Assembly (NCBI GenBank): GCA_026770615.1
Contig: MU631328.1
Span: 614,573 to 627,780 of the forward strand
DNA length: 13,208 nt
DNA from: Pavlovales sp. CCMP2436
Taxonomy: Eukaryota > Haptophyta > Pavlovophyceae > Pavlovales
Direction of reading: 5' to 3'
This document shows, in pieces, positions 1-7,715 of this stretch (its first letter is position 1; every line of letters starts with the position of its first letter). The notes below the pieces were generated by a model. It saw only the letters and a list, made by a program, of their open reading frames with translations. It was not told the origin of the DNA and searched no databases. Made by a program: the position numbers and the translations under genes.

Positions 1-370
1 CCCCTCCCGCCCCATACTTCCTATCATATAAAAACATGAAAATTAGCTAAATATTTCGGCGGGGGGAAGATTCCAATCACTTGAGTGAGTGGGTAGTCAT
101 TCATCCACTTGGTTCCTCCACCCACTCACTTCTCCTCCGCCCCCTTCACCAACTGCTCACTCGGCTGGCGAGTGGGTGTAACGGCCCGCGTAGCCATTTT
201 TTTTTTTTGAGCGTTGGTAAGGCTGGCGGGCTGGGGCGCATTTGGCATCCCGCTGACGCTCACCTAAGCTTCAGCATCGTGGGCTGGCTGCCAAGTGTAA
301 CTAGTCATCTAGTTTGACTTGAAATAAACAGCCGCATGCTTTATTTAGCTTGACGTGCCTGGCTCACCCC

Positions 371-417
371 TGAATAAAAATTATTCATTTATTAAATAAA
401 TCATTTAATTTTATTCA
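371..417. repeat. AT-rich inverted repeat
   Basis: Arms 371-393 and 395-417 are imperfect reverse complements; the ends TGAATAAAA and TTTTATTCA match exactly. The structure sits between C-rich flanks and could be a hairpin or the core of a small fold-back element. No function is apparent. Confidence 0.6.
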
Positions 418-561
418 CCCCACTAGCACTCACTCACTTCCGCCGCACAGGCAGCACATCATTCACTCACCCCCCCCAGCTGTTTCCACCTAACCCACTC
501 AATCCCTTCCCCCCACATTGAAACTATTTATTGAGCCTATCTAAGAAACACTGCAACTACC

Positions 562-595
562 CCCCCTGCGCTGCCCTGCCCCCTGCGCTGCCCTG
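562..595. repeat. 17-bp tandem repeat, two units
   Basis: Two perfect head-to-tail copies of CCCCCTGCGCTGCCCTG lie in a C-rich, gene-free stretch. This is simple-repeat DNA. Confidence 0.85.
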
Positions 596-783
596 GCTCC
601 TAACTCCTGACCCCTGACCACTGCATCTGACCACTGCTTCGTCGCTCCTCGCTGTGCGCAGGCGGCACGCTACCCCGCTGCAGCTCCGCCTTCTCAAGCG
701 TGGAGGCAGCTGTCTCATCCGCTGCCTGAGATCGCTATCTCTCCTCTGGTATTCGCCAGCATCTGTTCGGCCTCTTCTGCTGC

Positions 784-849
784 CTTTCTCGCCCCCCTCG
801 GCTGCTCCACCTTCTCCTTTCTCGCCCCCCTCGGCTGCTCCGCCTTCTC
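784..849. repeat. 33-bp tandem repeat, two units
   Basis: Units 784-816 and 817-849 differ at one base (CCACC against CCGCC). The length is a multiple of three, so several frames stay open; on the minus strand one frame reads as an 11-residue repeat EKAEQPRGARK / EKVEQPRGARK. I do not consider this good evidence of a gene. Confidence 0.85.
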
Positions 850-2838
850 CAGTACAGCCGGCACCGCTGCCAGCCACAGCATTTGCCTCCCCCACACCTC
901 CACGGTTTGCGCGCCACCGTAGAACGAAACAACATTGAGCGGAACGTGACGCAGCTCACGCATCGGGTCCGCGTGCCTATGCCCCTGTCAGGCCGCGGCA
1001 GGGCAGCCTAGCCCTGTAGAGAGAGAGTAATTATTGACTTGAGAGTTCTGGCGGGATGCTTACTCGTGAATTATTACGCACGTACGCAAGTTCTAAAAAG
1101 GCATTTCATTTAGAACTTAAGTTTAGATTTAGTTGACTAAACTTGTTTTTAAATAATACATTTACTAGCATTTAGTAACTAGCTGCTTGTTTCTTTAACG
1201 GATGCCTCGTCGGAAGCAGCGCCTAGGCGCTAGCGGTCGGCGGAGAGGCTCGTGCCGAGCCGCGAGCAGCCACGAGGGCACGCCTGCCCCAGCGTCACTA
1301 ACAGCGGTGGCGGTGAGCAGACGCACCCGCCGAGCCGAACGCCATCGGCATGGTCTCGCTAACAACGCGGCGCGCAATTGGCAGACGCGCAGCGCAGCGG
1401 GTCGTTGCAGAGTAGCGTGAGCAGCAGGGTGATCGTGCTCGGGATGACGCCATTGCGAGCACGATACAGGGCTGCTCCTTGATGCCCCTCCCCCCGCCCT
1501 CTGCGCACGAGGGTGCCCGCTCGGCTGCCGTGCTTGCCTTCGTGCTTGCCTGCGAAGCCGGCGGAGAGCAAGCGGCGTTGGGTACTGCACTGCACAGTGA
1601 GCTTAGTCGGAAAGCATCGTGAAGCGGAAATCGTGGGTGCGAGGGGGGAGAAGGGTTGATTTGCCGCGAGCCGGGCGGAGTAGACGGCGGCTGGGGATGC
1701 GGAGCAGCAAGTTGGTGAGCAGAGCGTTTCTGAACGGCGTCACAGGGATGGCGCCAGCGGGGGTGGGGGCTCCATGATGTCGGAGAGGCGAGCGGGCTCG
1801 AATGATGGAAGGACGGGTGAATTGATTGACGTGGTTCGGCGTGTGCGTATGTGTACTGAACAGTGACATGACGGGGGTGGGCAAGGTGGGTGGTGGCTGA
1901 GCGGCGGCGACGGAGAATGTGTACAGCCTGCTATGACGATTCGTGCCGCCGAGTCGCCCGAGCAGCGTTGTCGCACGGCTTCCAAGCGTCCCCAGCAGGC
2001 CCCCGTCGTAATGGCTCTGCATCGAGAGCAGAACGTGGGATCATAGCTTTGCACCCCGTGGCCCGTCTCAGCGCGCTGGCCGCGTGCAGCCATCGGCCAA
2101 AGATCTCCGTGCGGGAGTGGTGGCGCCCATCTAGGGAGATGCGGCGAGATCCGTGCGCGTAGCTGGCGCGTAGCTGGCGCGCTCACGCTGCTCCGAGGCG
2201 CAGCTCCAGTTGCCACCTGCGTTACCTGGTGCTGCCCGCCCTGGCTAACACACGCGAACTGCGTCGTGAAGTGGGCGGCGGCGCTCGGCGCCGGGGTGCT
2301 AATCACCCGTGGTAGTCATCCAGAGCGGCCGGCCCCTTTTGCGGGGCCACACGGCCGCCTGCCACACGCCATGCGCGCGCCGACCGCTTGACGTCAATCG
2401 ACTGCCCACCAGACGACCACGATACAGGCACCACCAGCGATCGGACGCGGCATTGCGCGGGGCTGGCGCGCGGAGGGATTGTCCCGGGCAGCCACCCCGA
2501 CGGCCCCGCACCGCGCGCGGCGCCCACGCGCCCCCCAGTGGTCCACGCGGCCCACCTATGCGGGCGGCGTCAGGCGAATTCGGTATCGTGGGCGGGCCAA
2601 GCGCGCTGCAGCGGCGGCGAGGGAGGCTGGCGCGGCACGGCGGACTTACTGGGAGTGTCAGGCCCAGGTCCGCCAGCGACGGCGGCGGCCGCAGAGGTCT
2701 CCTTCATCCCGAACTGGCCCTCTCCGCGGCGGCCGCGGACGCGCCAGGGTTCAGCCCGATCGTCCGAGTTCAGAATTGTGTGTAAATATCTATAAAAACG
2801 TCCGAGACCTCTTTCGGGATATACCAAAAGAAATAAGA

Positions 2839-2865
2839 GAAATAAGGATTTACTTCATTCCGGCT
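2839..2865 (+). repeat. 27-bp direct repeat, copy 1
   Basis: The 27 bases agree with 4503-4529 at 25 positions (core TTTACTTCATT). This copy abuts the stop codon of the OTU-like ORF, so it may mark the edge of a mobile element. Confidence 0.65.
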
Positions 2866-3231
2866 TTATTTCGGTGCCATATGAATAAAGGTCACGTCTA
2901 TTCCCACTTGCTTGTGAGTGGCTACTGCTATGTCGATCCGTAGGATGGTTGCTATGCTGTAGAACATGTTGCTGTGTATCCAACCGCCTTCCTTTGCCTG
3001 GTATGCCATCGACCACATGAGAGCGGTGCTGTTGCCACAGGGATCTGTTGGGTCTTCGTCGGGCCGTCTGAGGTCCAAGTGGTTCTGGACGTTTTCGGGT
3101 AGCGCCCGTGCGTGAGCTATGGCTCGTTCGCGGAGTTTCGCTGCTGCTTGCTTGTAACTTGCACCGTTACCGTCGATTCCCATGGCTGCGTAGAGGAAAC
3201 AGTTCCCATCGCCTACAACGTCCATGTCCAT
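2866..3231 (-). pseudogene. OTU-family cysteine protease-like ORF, C-terminally truncated
   Basis: The 121-residue frame has the OTU nucleophile motif GDGNCFLYAA, with Cys about residue 11, followed by a helical stretch and the later segment WIHSNMFYSIATILRIDIAV. This matches the family pattern of a tryptophan-led helix and a hydrophobic strand before the catalytic histidine. OTU proteins are usually deubiquitinating enzymes and also occur in some viruses and transposable elements. The terminal strand with the histidine is missing, because the frame stops at HMAPK, so the copy is probably inactive unless an unseen exon supplies it. The first ATG is at 3231. Codons upstream stay open for about 18 residues (AWEIEKLHATVN before the Met) back to a stop, so the N-terminus may also be incomplete. 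The setting is repeat-rich, next to a tRNA-like SINE head, which suggests a mobile-element remnant rather than a housekeeping gene. Confidence 0.6.
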
Positions 3232-3349
3232 GAGGTTTACGGTAGCATGGAGTTTTTCGATTTCCCAGGCTCTCGCTGGTGTCCATTACGATCTTGGGTT
3301 TCCCATGGCGGCTCTCTTGAGCACGTGGGCGTTTCGAGGGGTTGTTAAT

Positions 3350-3445
3350 GGTTAGTGTGCTGCTTTCGTCTCTATCTTCTGTTGGAGTGTTGTTGGCGGT
3401 TAGTGTGCTGCCTCTGGCTCCATTTTCTGTTGGAAAGTTGGGTAC
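3350..3445. repeat. 48-bp tandem repeat, two units
   Basis: Both units begin GGTTAGTGTGCTGC (3350 and 3398) and share the later TTCTGTTGGA block; they have diverged in between. The unit length is 16 codons, and the minus-strand frame of both units contains the same in-frame stop, so it is not coding now. It lies between the OTU fragment and the tRNA-like head. Confidence 0.7.
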
Positions 3446-3681
3446 GCCTGTACCCTTTTACGTCCGAGGTCGTTTGGGGGGGTTTGGGGAGTTCGGGATC
3501 CTCCCCTGGGCAGCCCGTCTGGCTTCCTTTTGTTTTTGTTGGGTGTCCGTGCATTGTTGTTGACGGCGGTTGAGTAGGACGTCCTAACATAACAGACTGT
3601 TTCTGTCCCCGAAAGAGGTCTCCCGGACGTGAGTCCAGGACCATCCGCGAGCACACAGATATCGAGCCCCTTTGGCAAATT

Positions 3682-3755
3682 CAAATTTTGCCCGATTTGA
3701 ACCTGAGACCTGCAAGTGTCGGCCACTTGGATGCCACTACACCACGGCAAATCAG
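3682..3755 (-). mobile_element. tRNA-derived SINE-like head (degenerate tRNA)
   Basis: Read on the minus strand, TGGTGTAGTGG at 3744-3734 fits the polymerase III A box, and GGTTCAAATCG at 3703-3693 fits the B box except its last base. They are 30 bases apart, as in a tRNA. The ends TTTGCCG and GGGCAAA can form six of seven acceptor pairs, and CAAGT/ACTTG forms a perfect five-pair anticodon-type stem. The T stem does not pair and position 33 is not U, so I do not call a working tRNA. The sequence continues past the head into non-tRNA body sequence, as in tRNA-derived SINEs; the body may run down to about 3340. Confidence 0.55.
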
Positions 3756-3810
3756 TACCGAAAACGTGCTGAAGAGTTCAGTGTCTGAAATCGAGATCCT
3801 CTGTCCCACG

Positions 3811-4329
3811 ATGTGCGTCTCCCTCCTTGCAAACGTCGCTCGCGGATTGCTGCGGCGAGGCGGGCGGCAAGGCGGGCTGCCGCAGCAGCCGGTGGCGCGC
3901 TTGTCGACGCCGGCGACGCCTGCCGACGGCAAGCGCCCGGAGCCGCCGGCCGCGAAGCCGGCGCCCAACATGGCGGACGCCGACCGGCCGGACGAGGAGA
4001 CGGTGAAGCGCCTCGCCGAGGGGGCCAAGCAGCAGGAGGCGATGTGGAACACTCTTGTCCCCGAGCGGAACATCGAGGTGCGCGGCGTGATCGGGCTGGT
4101 CGCGCTCATCCTCGCGCTGCACACGTACAACTCGTACAACCGCGGGCACAAAGTCGTCGACTCCCTCCCGCCCGGCGCCAAGAAGCTGCTGCCGAACGGG
4201 TCCTACTTGATGCTGGACGGGTCGATCCGGCAGATCGAGTTTACGCCGACGCCCAAGTGGCAGGCGGTCGAGACGGGGGAGAGCCCCATGCTGATCGACA
4301 AGTTTGCCGCGCGCCTCAGGTCCTCCTGA
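3811..4329 (+). CDS. Small mitochondrial membrane protein, unidentified
   Basis: A 172-residue intronless frame with strongly GC-biased third positions, unlike its surroundings. The ATG at 3811 is chosen because it gives an amphipathic, Arg-rich and acid-free N-terminus (MCVSLLANVARGLLRRGGRQ, then PVARLSTPA), typical of a mitochondrial presequence. A Pro/Ala-rich linker follows (about 34-52), then a charged helical segment (about 58-80), one hydrophobic membrane span (about 92-109, GVIGLVALILAL), and a polar tail with LPPGAKKLLPNGSYLMLDGSIRQ. A later ATG at 3969 has a good AACATGG context and is an alternative start that would lose the presequence. I recognise no family; a small inner-membrane or respiratory-complex accessory protein is a guess. 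The tRNA-like SINE head lies just upstream on the opposite strand. Confidence 0.65.
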   Translation: MCVSLLANVARGLLRRGGRQGGLPQQPVARLSTPATPADGKRPEPPAAKPAPNMADADRPDEETVKRLAEGAKQQEAMWNTLVPERNIEVRGVIGLVALILALHTYNSYNRGHKVVDSLPPGAKKLLPNGSYLMLDGSIRQIEFTPTPKWQAVETGESPMLIDKFAARLRSS

Positions 4330-4502
4330 ATTCCTGGCTGCCGTTCAGCCGAGTCAGAGTTGACGTAGGCTGTGAGCTGTCCCACTAGTGGCCCTGTGGG
4401 CTATACTGTATATATCATCCTAGTGCGCCGGCCCCGAAGTACGATGGTCGAGCAGGTGCTCCGGCTGAACCCCTTGTGCACACAGCACGTAGTGGTGTGT
4501 TT

Positions 4503-4529
4503 GAAATAAGAATTTACTTCATTTCGGCT
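4503..4529 (+). repeat. 27-bp direct repeat, copy 2
   Basis: This matches 2839-2865 at 25 of 27 bases. It lies 30 bases before the left end of the inverted-repeat element, so with copy 1 it brackets the OTU fragment, the SINE head and the mitochondrial-type gene. Confidence 0.65.
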
Positions 4530-4559
4530 ATACTTTTAGTCGTCCGCTCGAGTCATCTT

Positions 4560-4980
4560 GGGTCGAAATCCAAATTAGTGGCGCGATTCCGCACTGGGGA
4601 GGGGGAAGAGCGGTGGCCAGGTCAAAGAAGTAGACATCGTTCGCCCCTGCGCGCTAAGTGTCGATAGCTGCTGTCAAATAGAGCCCTCCTCGAGGGTCGG
4701 AGCCCAATTTGTGTGCCTCTCGTGTGCCTCTGGGGTCGAGAACATACTAAAGGTAACTAACATTTCCGATTCTCAGCGTTCGGAAGCGAAAAGAAAGTCA
4801 TGGTTCCCGAAGTGGAGCAAAAAGTTAGCTGCGGATTCATAAATGGGGCGCGCCGCCCCATTCACGAATCCGCAACTAACTTTTGTGCACCACCTCAGGT
4901 TCGTGATTTACTCTGAAGGATTTTCACCGGATTTTCTTGCGATTTCCCCCCGGACTGGCCACTAATTCGGATTTCGACCC
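4560..4980. mobile_element. Fold-back / MITE-like element with terminal inverted repeats
   Basis: The outer arms 4560-4582 and 4958-4980 are reverse complements at 22 of 23 bases (GGGTCGAAATCC, one mismatch, AATTAGTGGC). Inside lies a second long hairpin (4820-4884), and weaker similarity between arms extends outward from it (for example 4802-4819 with 4886-4905). There is no open frame resembling a transposase, so it would be non-autonomous. I cannot see a convincing target-site duplication. Confidence 0.65.
4820..4884. repeat. Long hairpin, 31-bp stem with 3-nt loop
   Basis: Arms 4820-4850 and 4854-4884 pair at 28 of 31 positions around the loop CGC. The three mismatches become G-U wobbles or A-C in RNA, depending on strand, so a transcript of either strand would form a long double-stranded RNA stem. 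It sits off-centre in the larger inverted-repeat element. Confidence 0.9.
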
Positions 4981-5378
4981 TCTTAATAATGAGTCTTATC
5001 GTCGTCGGTTCATGTGTAACGATACGTCACGTCTGCACGTCAATTCGCCGTTCCAGCAGGTCATCTTAGCTGCGCCGCTACTGCCTGGCCACCACTTTAA
5101 AAAAAATTCGCTGAGTTTCTGGACGCGCCAAACTCCTTGTCACATTTCATCGCCGCCGCCGCCGATTTACATATGTGCCACTGTCGTCCTCGTCCAGCCG
5201 CCCACGTTTTTTAGTACACCACAGCTATCTTCTCCGTCGTCTCTCGAGCTGCTCCGGCTGCCGTTGCCACGATCGCGAACTCAAGTCTGCTTTTGCCATT
5301 GATCATGCGCTCAGAGAGCACCAGTACTCATGGCCAGCGTGGCTGCCGTGTGTGCGCCCACTAGCCGAAGGTGGGCTC

Positions 5379-5399
5379 CCGTGATGTCCGCCATCACGG
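5379..5399. repeat. Short perfect hairpin
   Basis: CCGTGATG and CATCACGG form an eight-pair perfect stem with a five-base loop in a gene-free stretch. Its role is unknown. Confidence 0.6.
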
Positions 5400-5600
5400 A
5401 CGGGGCATGTGGCATGAGCGAGGTTGACGAGTGGGCAACAGCCAACGGCAAATGCTAGGGCAAGGAATAGGATGAACAGGATAGGTTTATTCTGTTCACC
5501 TCTACCACCACCATTCCTGATGCCAGGACTAACGTCTACATCAACCAAGTCAGTAAGTGAACAAAACCTGTTGAATCATGCTGAGCCGCTATATATTGAC

Positions 5601-5712
5601 TGATAGGGATTCAAGCTGGCGTCTGACTGCTCTGAATGTTTTGCTGGTCTGAGCGCTGCGTCGCCCATTGCCTGCTGCGTGCCTTAGTCGGCTGCGCTGG
5701 CTTGGGCGCCAC
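5601..5712 (-). repeat. 112-bp dispersed repeat, copy A
   Basis: Near-identical to 6020-6131 and 12972-13083. Read on the minus strand it has an A-box-like CAGCGCAGCCG (5699-5689, followed by ACTAAGGCA as in class II tRNAs) and a B-box-like AGCTTGAATCC (5617-5607), 71 bases apart. This suggests a small SINE of tRNA origin, but no cloverleaf closes, so the origin is inference. That the copies form a family is plain. Confidence 0.85.
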
Positions 5713-5732
5713 ATATTCTGTTCATGAGAATA

Positions 5733-5842
5733 AAATAAACACCAATCACGAGAATGAATATACACCTTTCACGAGATAGGATGAATATACACCTATAATT
5801 TTTCAAATAAATAAGCACCAATCACGAGGATAAAGATGCTGA
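5733..5842. repeat. Degenerate tandem repeats (CACCAATCACGAG type)
   Basis: Three to four imperfect units of about 23-27 bp share CACC, TCACGAG and GATGAATATA or related bases: CACCAATCACGAG near 5743 and 5817, and CACCTTTCACGAG near 5764. The stretch is AT-rich and has no coding signal. Confidence 0.65.
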
Positions 5843-5949
5843 CTCTTGTGAAGTACTGACTGTCGCAGGCAACATCATCTCGGTAGGTCGGTCCATCCCT
5901 CCAGTAGGCGCCCGGATTATAAATCATGTAGGCCAAACCCCCGAACGTA

Positions 5950-5969
5950 CCCCCCCCCCCCCCCCCCCC
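5950..5969. repeat. Poly-C tract (20 C)
   Basis: An uninterrupted run of 20 C. Nearby GAACGTACCCCC occurs twice (about 5943 and 6000). Homopolymers of this length are prone to length error in sequencing. Confidence 0.9.
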
Positions 5970-6019
5970 GCCGCGCGCTCCAATTTACGATCAGAGGTGG
6001 AACGTACCCCCTATATTTA

Positions 6020-6131
6020 TGATAGGGATTCAAGCTGGCGTCTGACTGTTCTGAATGTTGTGCTGGTCTGAGCGCTGCGTCGCCCATTGCTTGCTGCATG
6101 CCTTAGTCGGCTGCGCTGGCTTGGGCACCAC
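6020..6131 (-). repeat. 112-bp dispersed repeat, copy B
   Basis: Same family as 5601-5712; the two differ at only a handful of bases, including TTGCTGCATG for CCTGCTGCGT. It ends about 220 bp from the stop codon of the methyltransferase gene and could be part of that gene's 3' flank. Confidence 0.85.
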
Positions 6132-6350
6132 CGCGCGTGCCGATGGATCTCCGGTAGTGTGCCCGGGCAAGGGCGTTTAGGGAGATGATCTGCTGGTTGC
6201 TGTATGTCGTGTTCCCACGCTGGGCAGCGATCGGGGCCAGCGCGCTCAAGAGTATATATATATTATATTCCTGACAGATACCGGAATAACCCTAGAGATC
6301 TATGGTACTGATAGGTTGCCAGGATCCCCCCGCTCTATCACGGCGAGTGG

Positions 6351-7474
6351 TTACACGTCAGCCAGCCGCCATTTCGGCTTCTGTGACTGGCTTCCGGGTG
6401 CGCCACGCAGGATCAGCCTTTCGCCTTCCAGCGCGTAGAGTACGCGATTGAGCTGACGCGTGTCGGGCACAGCCCATTGCGAGCTGGGGTCGCGATTGGG
6501 CCGTTCAAAGCGCCGCCTGATATCGAGTACGGTCAGGGTCAGCCGCTCCTCCGCCGAGGAGGAACGCAGTAAGTCGAGAACGCACGCGCGCGCCTCCTCG
6601 TCTGTGAGCGCCGCGTGCACGAGCGCGACGATGGTGACACTCGTGAGCTCGCCGAGTGGCACAGGCCTTGCGCCCGGTGCACGGGCGCCATCGCGCGGCT
6701 CGAAGACGTAGACCTGCGCTCCGTCGTCGCGAACCGAGCTCAGGGGCCCGACATTTGTACCCTTGGTCAGGCGGTGCACATATCCTGCAATTCATGCACA
6801 CGAGAGCAGTTAGGCGGTGTCGCCCGAATGCTCTTAGCTCGGACGGTGGCCATGCATGCAGACAGTAGGCAGCAGCCACTGGGCGGCAAACATTAGCCAG
6901 TAGACATCGGGGCAGCAGACAATGGGCAGGGCGTACCTGGGTACGCCTGCTTGTCGAGCGAGTGCTGAGAGCACAGGTGGAGCGCGCACGCCTCGGTCAG
7001 CAGGCCAGGCAGCGACCACTGGTCGTAGGGCTTGCCGGTCTTCATGGTGATCTGCACCTCAGTAGGCACGCCCTCGCGCAGCACATGCGCGACCGAGCGG
7101 AGGAAGCCGCTCAGCAGCGCCTGGTTCGACGGCACGTTCTGGGCGTCATCATTGCGTACGCCCGTATGCGGGAATGAGAACATGACGATGTCAAATTTGC
7201 CGAGGTCAGGGTATGTATCCAACTTCGTCGCGTCGATGCCGAAGAGCACGGGCCTAGCTGCGCGCGCCAGCGTCTCAAGGTGATCCTTTGCGGACGGGTA
7301 CTTCAGCAGCACTGCCTCACGGGAGTCGAGGAAGGTAGTCGTCAGGTTGACGTGGCCGCGCGCGACGATGGCGGCCTGCTGCGAGCCGTCGCCGGATCCG
7401 ACGCTAAGAATCAGGAGTGAGGCCGCGTCTAGCGCGGTCGTAAGGCGGTCGCCCGGCGCCCTTCTGTCCGCCAT
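6351..7474 (-). CDS. BMT5-like methyltransferase with C-terminal Z-alpha-like winged helix (two exons)
   Basis: Joining 7474-6937 to 6784-6351 gives 323 residues. Residues 20-200 match the BMT5-like/DUF2431 Rossmann methyltransferase family: SAM-loop VGSGDGS (25-31), DSRE..LLKYP (50-60), GIDATKL (79-85), KFDIVMFSFPHTG (93-105), SNQALLSGFLRS (116-127), TMKTGKPYDQW (143-153) and AYPGYVHRLTKG across the splice. Yeast Bmt5 methylates a uridine of 25S rRNA; the substrate here is unknown. Residues about 240-320 resemble a Z-alpha domain: an LTVLDI helix, then RQLNRVLYALE and, after a slightly long wing, KPKW. Asn292, Tyr296, Pro316 and Trp318 align with the Z-nucleic-acid contacts of ADAR1 Z-alpha. 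The start is the only ATG after an in-frame TAG about 80 bases upstream. The gene is divergent from the helicase gene and probably shares its control region. The fold calls are from motif reading only. Confidence 0.8.
6363..6605 (-). other. Z-alpha-like domain (within the methyltransferase gene)
   Basis: These bases encode residues about 240-320 of the methyltransferase protein. The recognition-helix string LNRVLYALE closely follows the family pattern (ADAR1 has INRVLYSL), and the beta-wing ends in P-x-W as expected. Differences are about ten extra residues between helices 2 and 3 (ERPNRDPSSQW region), a wing about four residues longer, and Thr/Arg where ADAR1 has two lysines before the Asn. 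Z-alpha domains bind left-handed DNA or RNA and are known from antiviral sensors and some viruses. Confidence 0.7.
6785..6936 (-). other. Intron of the methyltransferase gene (152 nt)
   Basis: Donor CCAG|GTACGC and acceptor TTGCAG|GATATG on the minus strand. The splice is after codon position 1 and restores AYPG-YVHRLTKG, a conserved block of the family, which is the main support. The intron contains two similar stretches of about 27 bp (near 6864 and 6903) sharing GCAGCAG and TGGGC. Confidence 0.85.
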
Positions 7475-7498
7475 GTCCCGTCCAGCTGCAATGGTCGC

Positions 7499-7570
7499 GG
7501 CGGGCTGCGCGGCAGGCTGTGCGGTGGGCTGCGCGGCGGGCTGCGCGGCGGGCTAGGCGGCGAGCTGCGC
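7499..7570 (-). repeat. 12-bp tandem repeats beside the methyltransferase start
   Basis: Six units of the type GGCGGGCTGCGC (plus strand). On the minus strand they read as A-A-Q-P in the same frame as the methyltransferase, but an in-frame TAG lies within them and no ATG follows until 7474, so they are probably 5' UTR. The same unit type occurs beside the helicase start in the opposite orientation. Confidence 0.8.
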
Positions 7571-7672
7571 GGCGGCTTGCTTTCGTGCTGCGCGGCGGGC
7601 CGCTCTCGTGCGCCTGGTGGGAGCGATTTTGCGCGCGGGGGTGGGTGGCAGGCGCGCAGGCCGCGACCGGCG

Positions 7673-7709
7673 TTGACCGACACGCCCGTTGACCGTTTGA
7701 CCGTTGACC
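7673..7709 (+). promoter_or_regulatory. TTGACC motif cluster
   Basis: TTGACC occurs at 7673, 7689, 7697 and 7704, always on the plus strand, with a fifth at 7990. TTGAC[CT] is the W-box core bound by WRKY factors in plants; whether this organism has such factors is unknown. It may simply be a degenerate tandem repeat. Confidence 0.35.
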
Positions 7710-7715
7710 GGGCGG

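Larger units (their letters stand above)
1..2790. other. Gene-poor left region
   Basis: I see no gene I can support here. The first 1.2 kb alternates AT-rich and C-rich stretches; 1200-2780 is GC-rich, so open frames occur by chance on both strands and in several frames at once, none with a recognisable domain, splice pattern or start context. Small repeats are present (listed separately where clear), including GTAGCTGGCGC twice in tandem at about 2159-2180. A diverged or lineage-specific gene, or a promoter region, cannot be excluded. Confidence 0.5.
2799..3629. repeat. Inverted repeats flanking the OTU fragment
   Basis: CGTCCGAGACCTCTTTCGGG at 2799-2818 is the reverse complement of 3608-3629 apart from two extra bases in the right copy. 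The pair brackets the OTU-like ORF and the 48-bp tandem repeat, and the right copy lies in the body of the tRNA-headed element. Either the two copies are ends of one mobile unit or fragments of the same repeat in opposite orientations. Confidence 0.6.

Noticed and set aside
557..963. Minus-strand frames with EKAEQPRGARK-type repeats
   Set aside because: The repeat is produced by a 33-bp DNA tandem repeat whose length keeps every frame open; there is no domain and the flanks are non-coding.
1603..2306. Long minus-strand open frames (139 and 188 residues) in the GC-rich left region
   Set aside because: Overlapping frames on both strands are open at once, the composition is Pro/Arg/Ser-rich and random-looking, and no domain or splice structure is visible. 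GC bias explains them.
2303..2827. Two minus-strand frames in the same phase separated by a stop, and three plus-strand frames over the same DNA
   Set aside because: All are Ala/Arg/Gly/Pro-rich and mutually overlapping, with no recognisable motif; chance open frames in GC-rich DNA are more likely than a decayed gene.
3400..3750. Minus-strand protein frames of 94-116 residues over the SINE-like body
   Set aside because: They include the tRNA-like head and the 48-bp repeat, both non-coding sequence, and stops recur at the same place in each repeat unit.
3682..3755. Functional tRNA gene
   Set aside because: The T stem does not pair and position 33 is not U, and the sequence runs on as a repeat; a SINE head is the better reading.
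4937..5302. 121-residue plus-strand frame
   Set aside because: It starts inside the inverted-repeat element and reads as Ser/Pro/Leu-rich random sequence with no domain.
5303..5548. 81-residue minus-strand frame with a hydrophobic stretch resembling a signal peptide
   Set aside because: The hydrophobic segment is not at the N-terminus, the rest is unstructured-looking, and the stretch includes a palindrome and low-complexity DNA. Too weak to call without transcripts.
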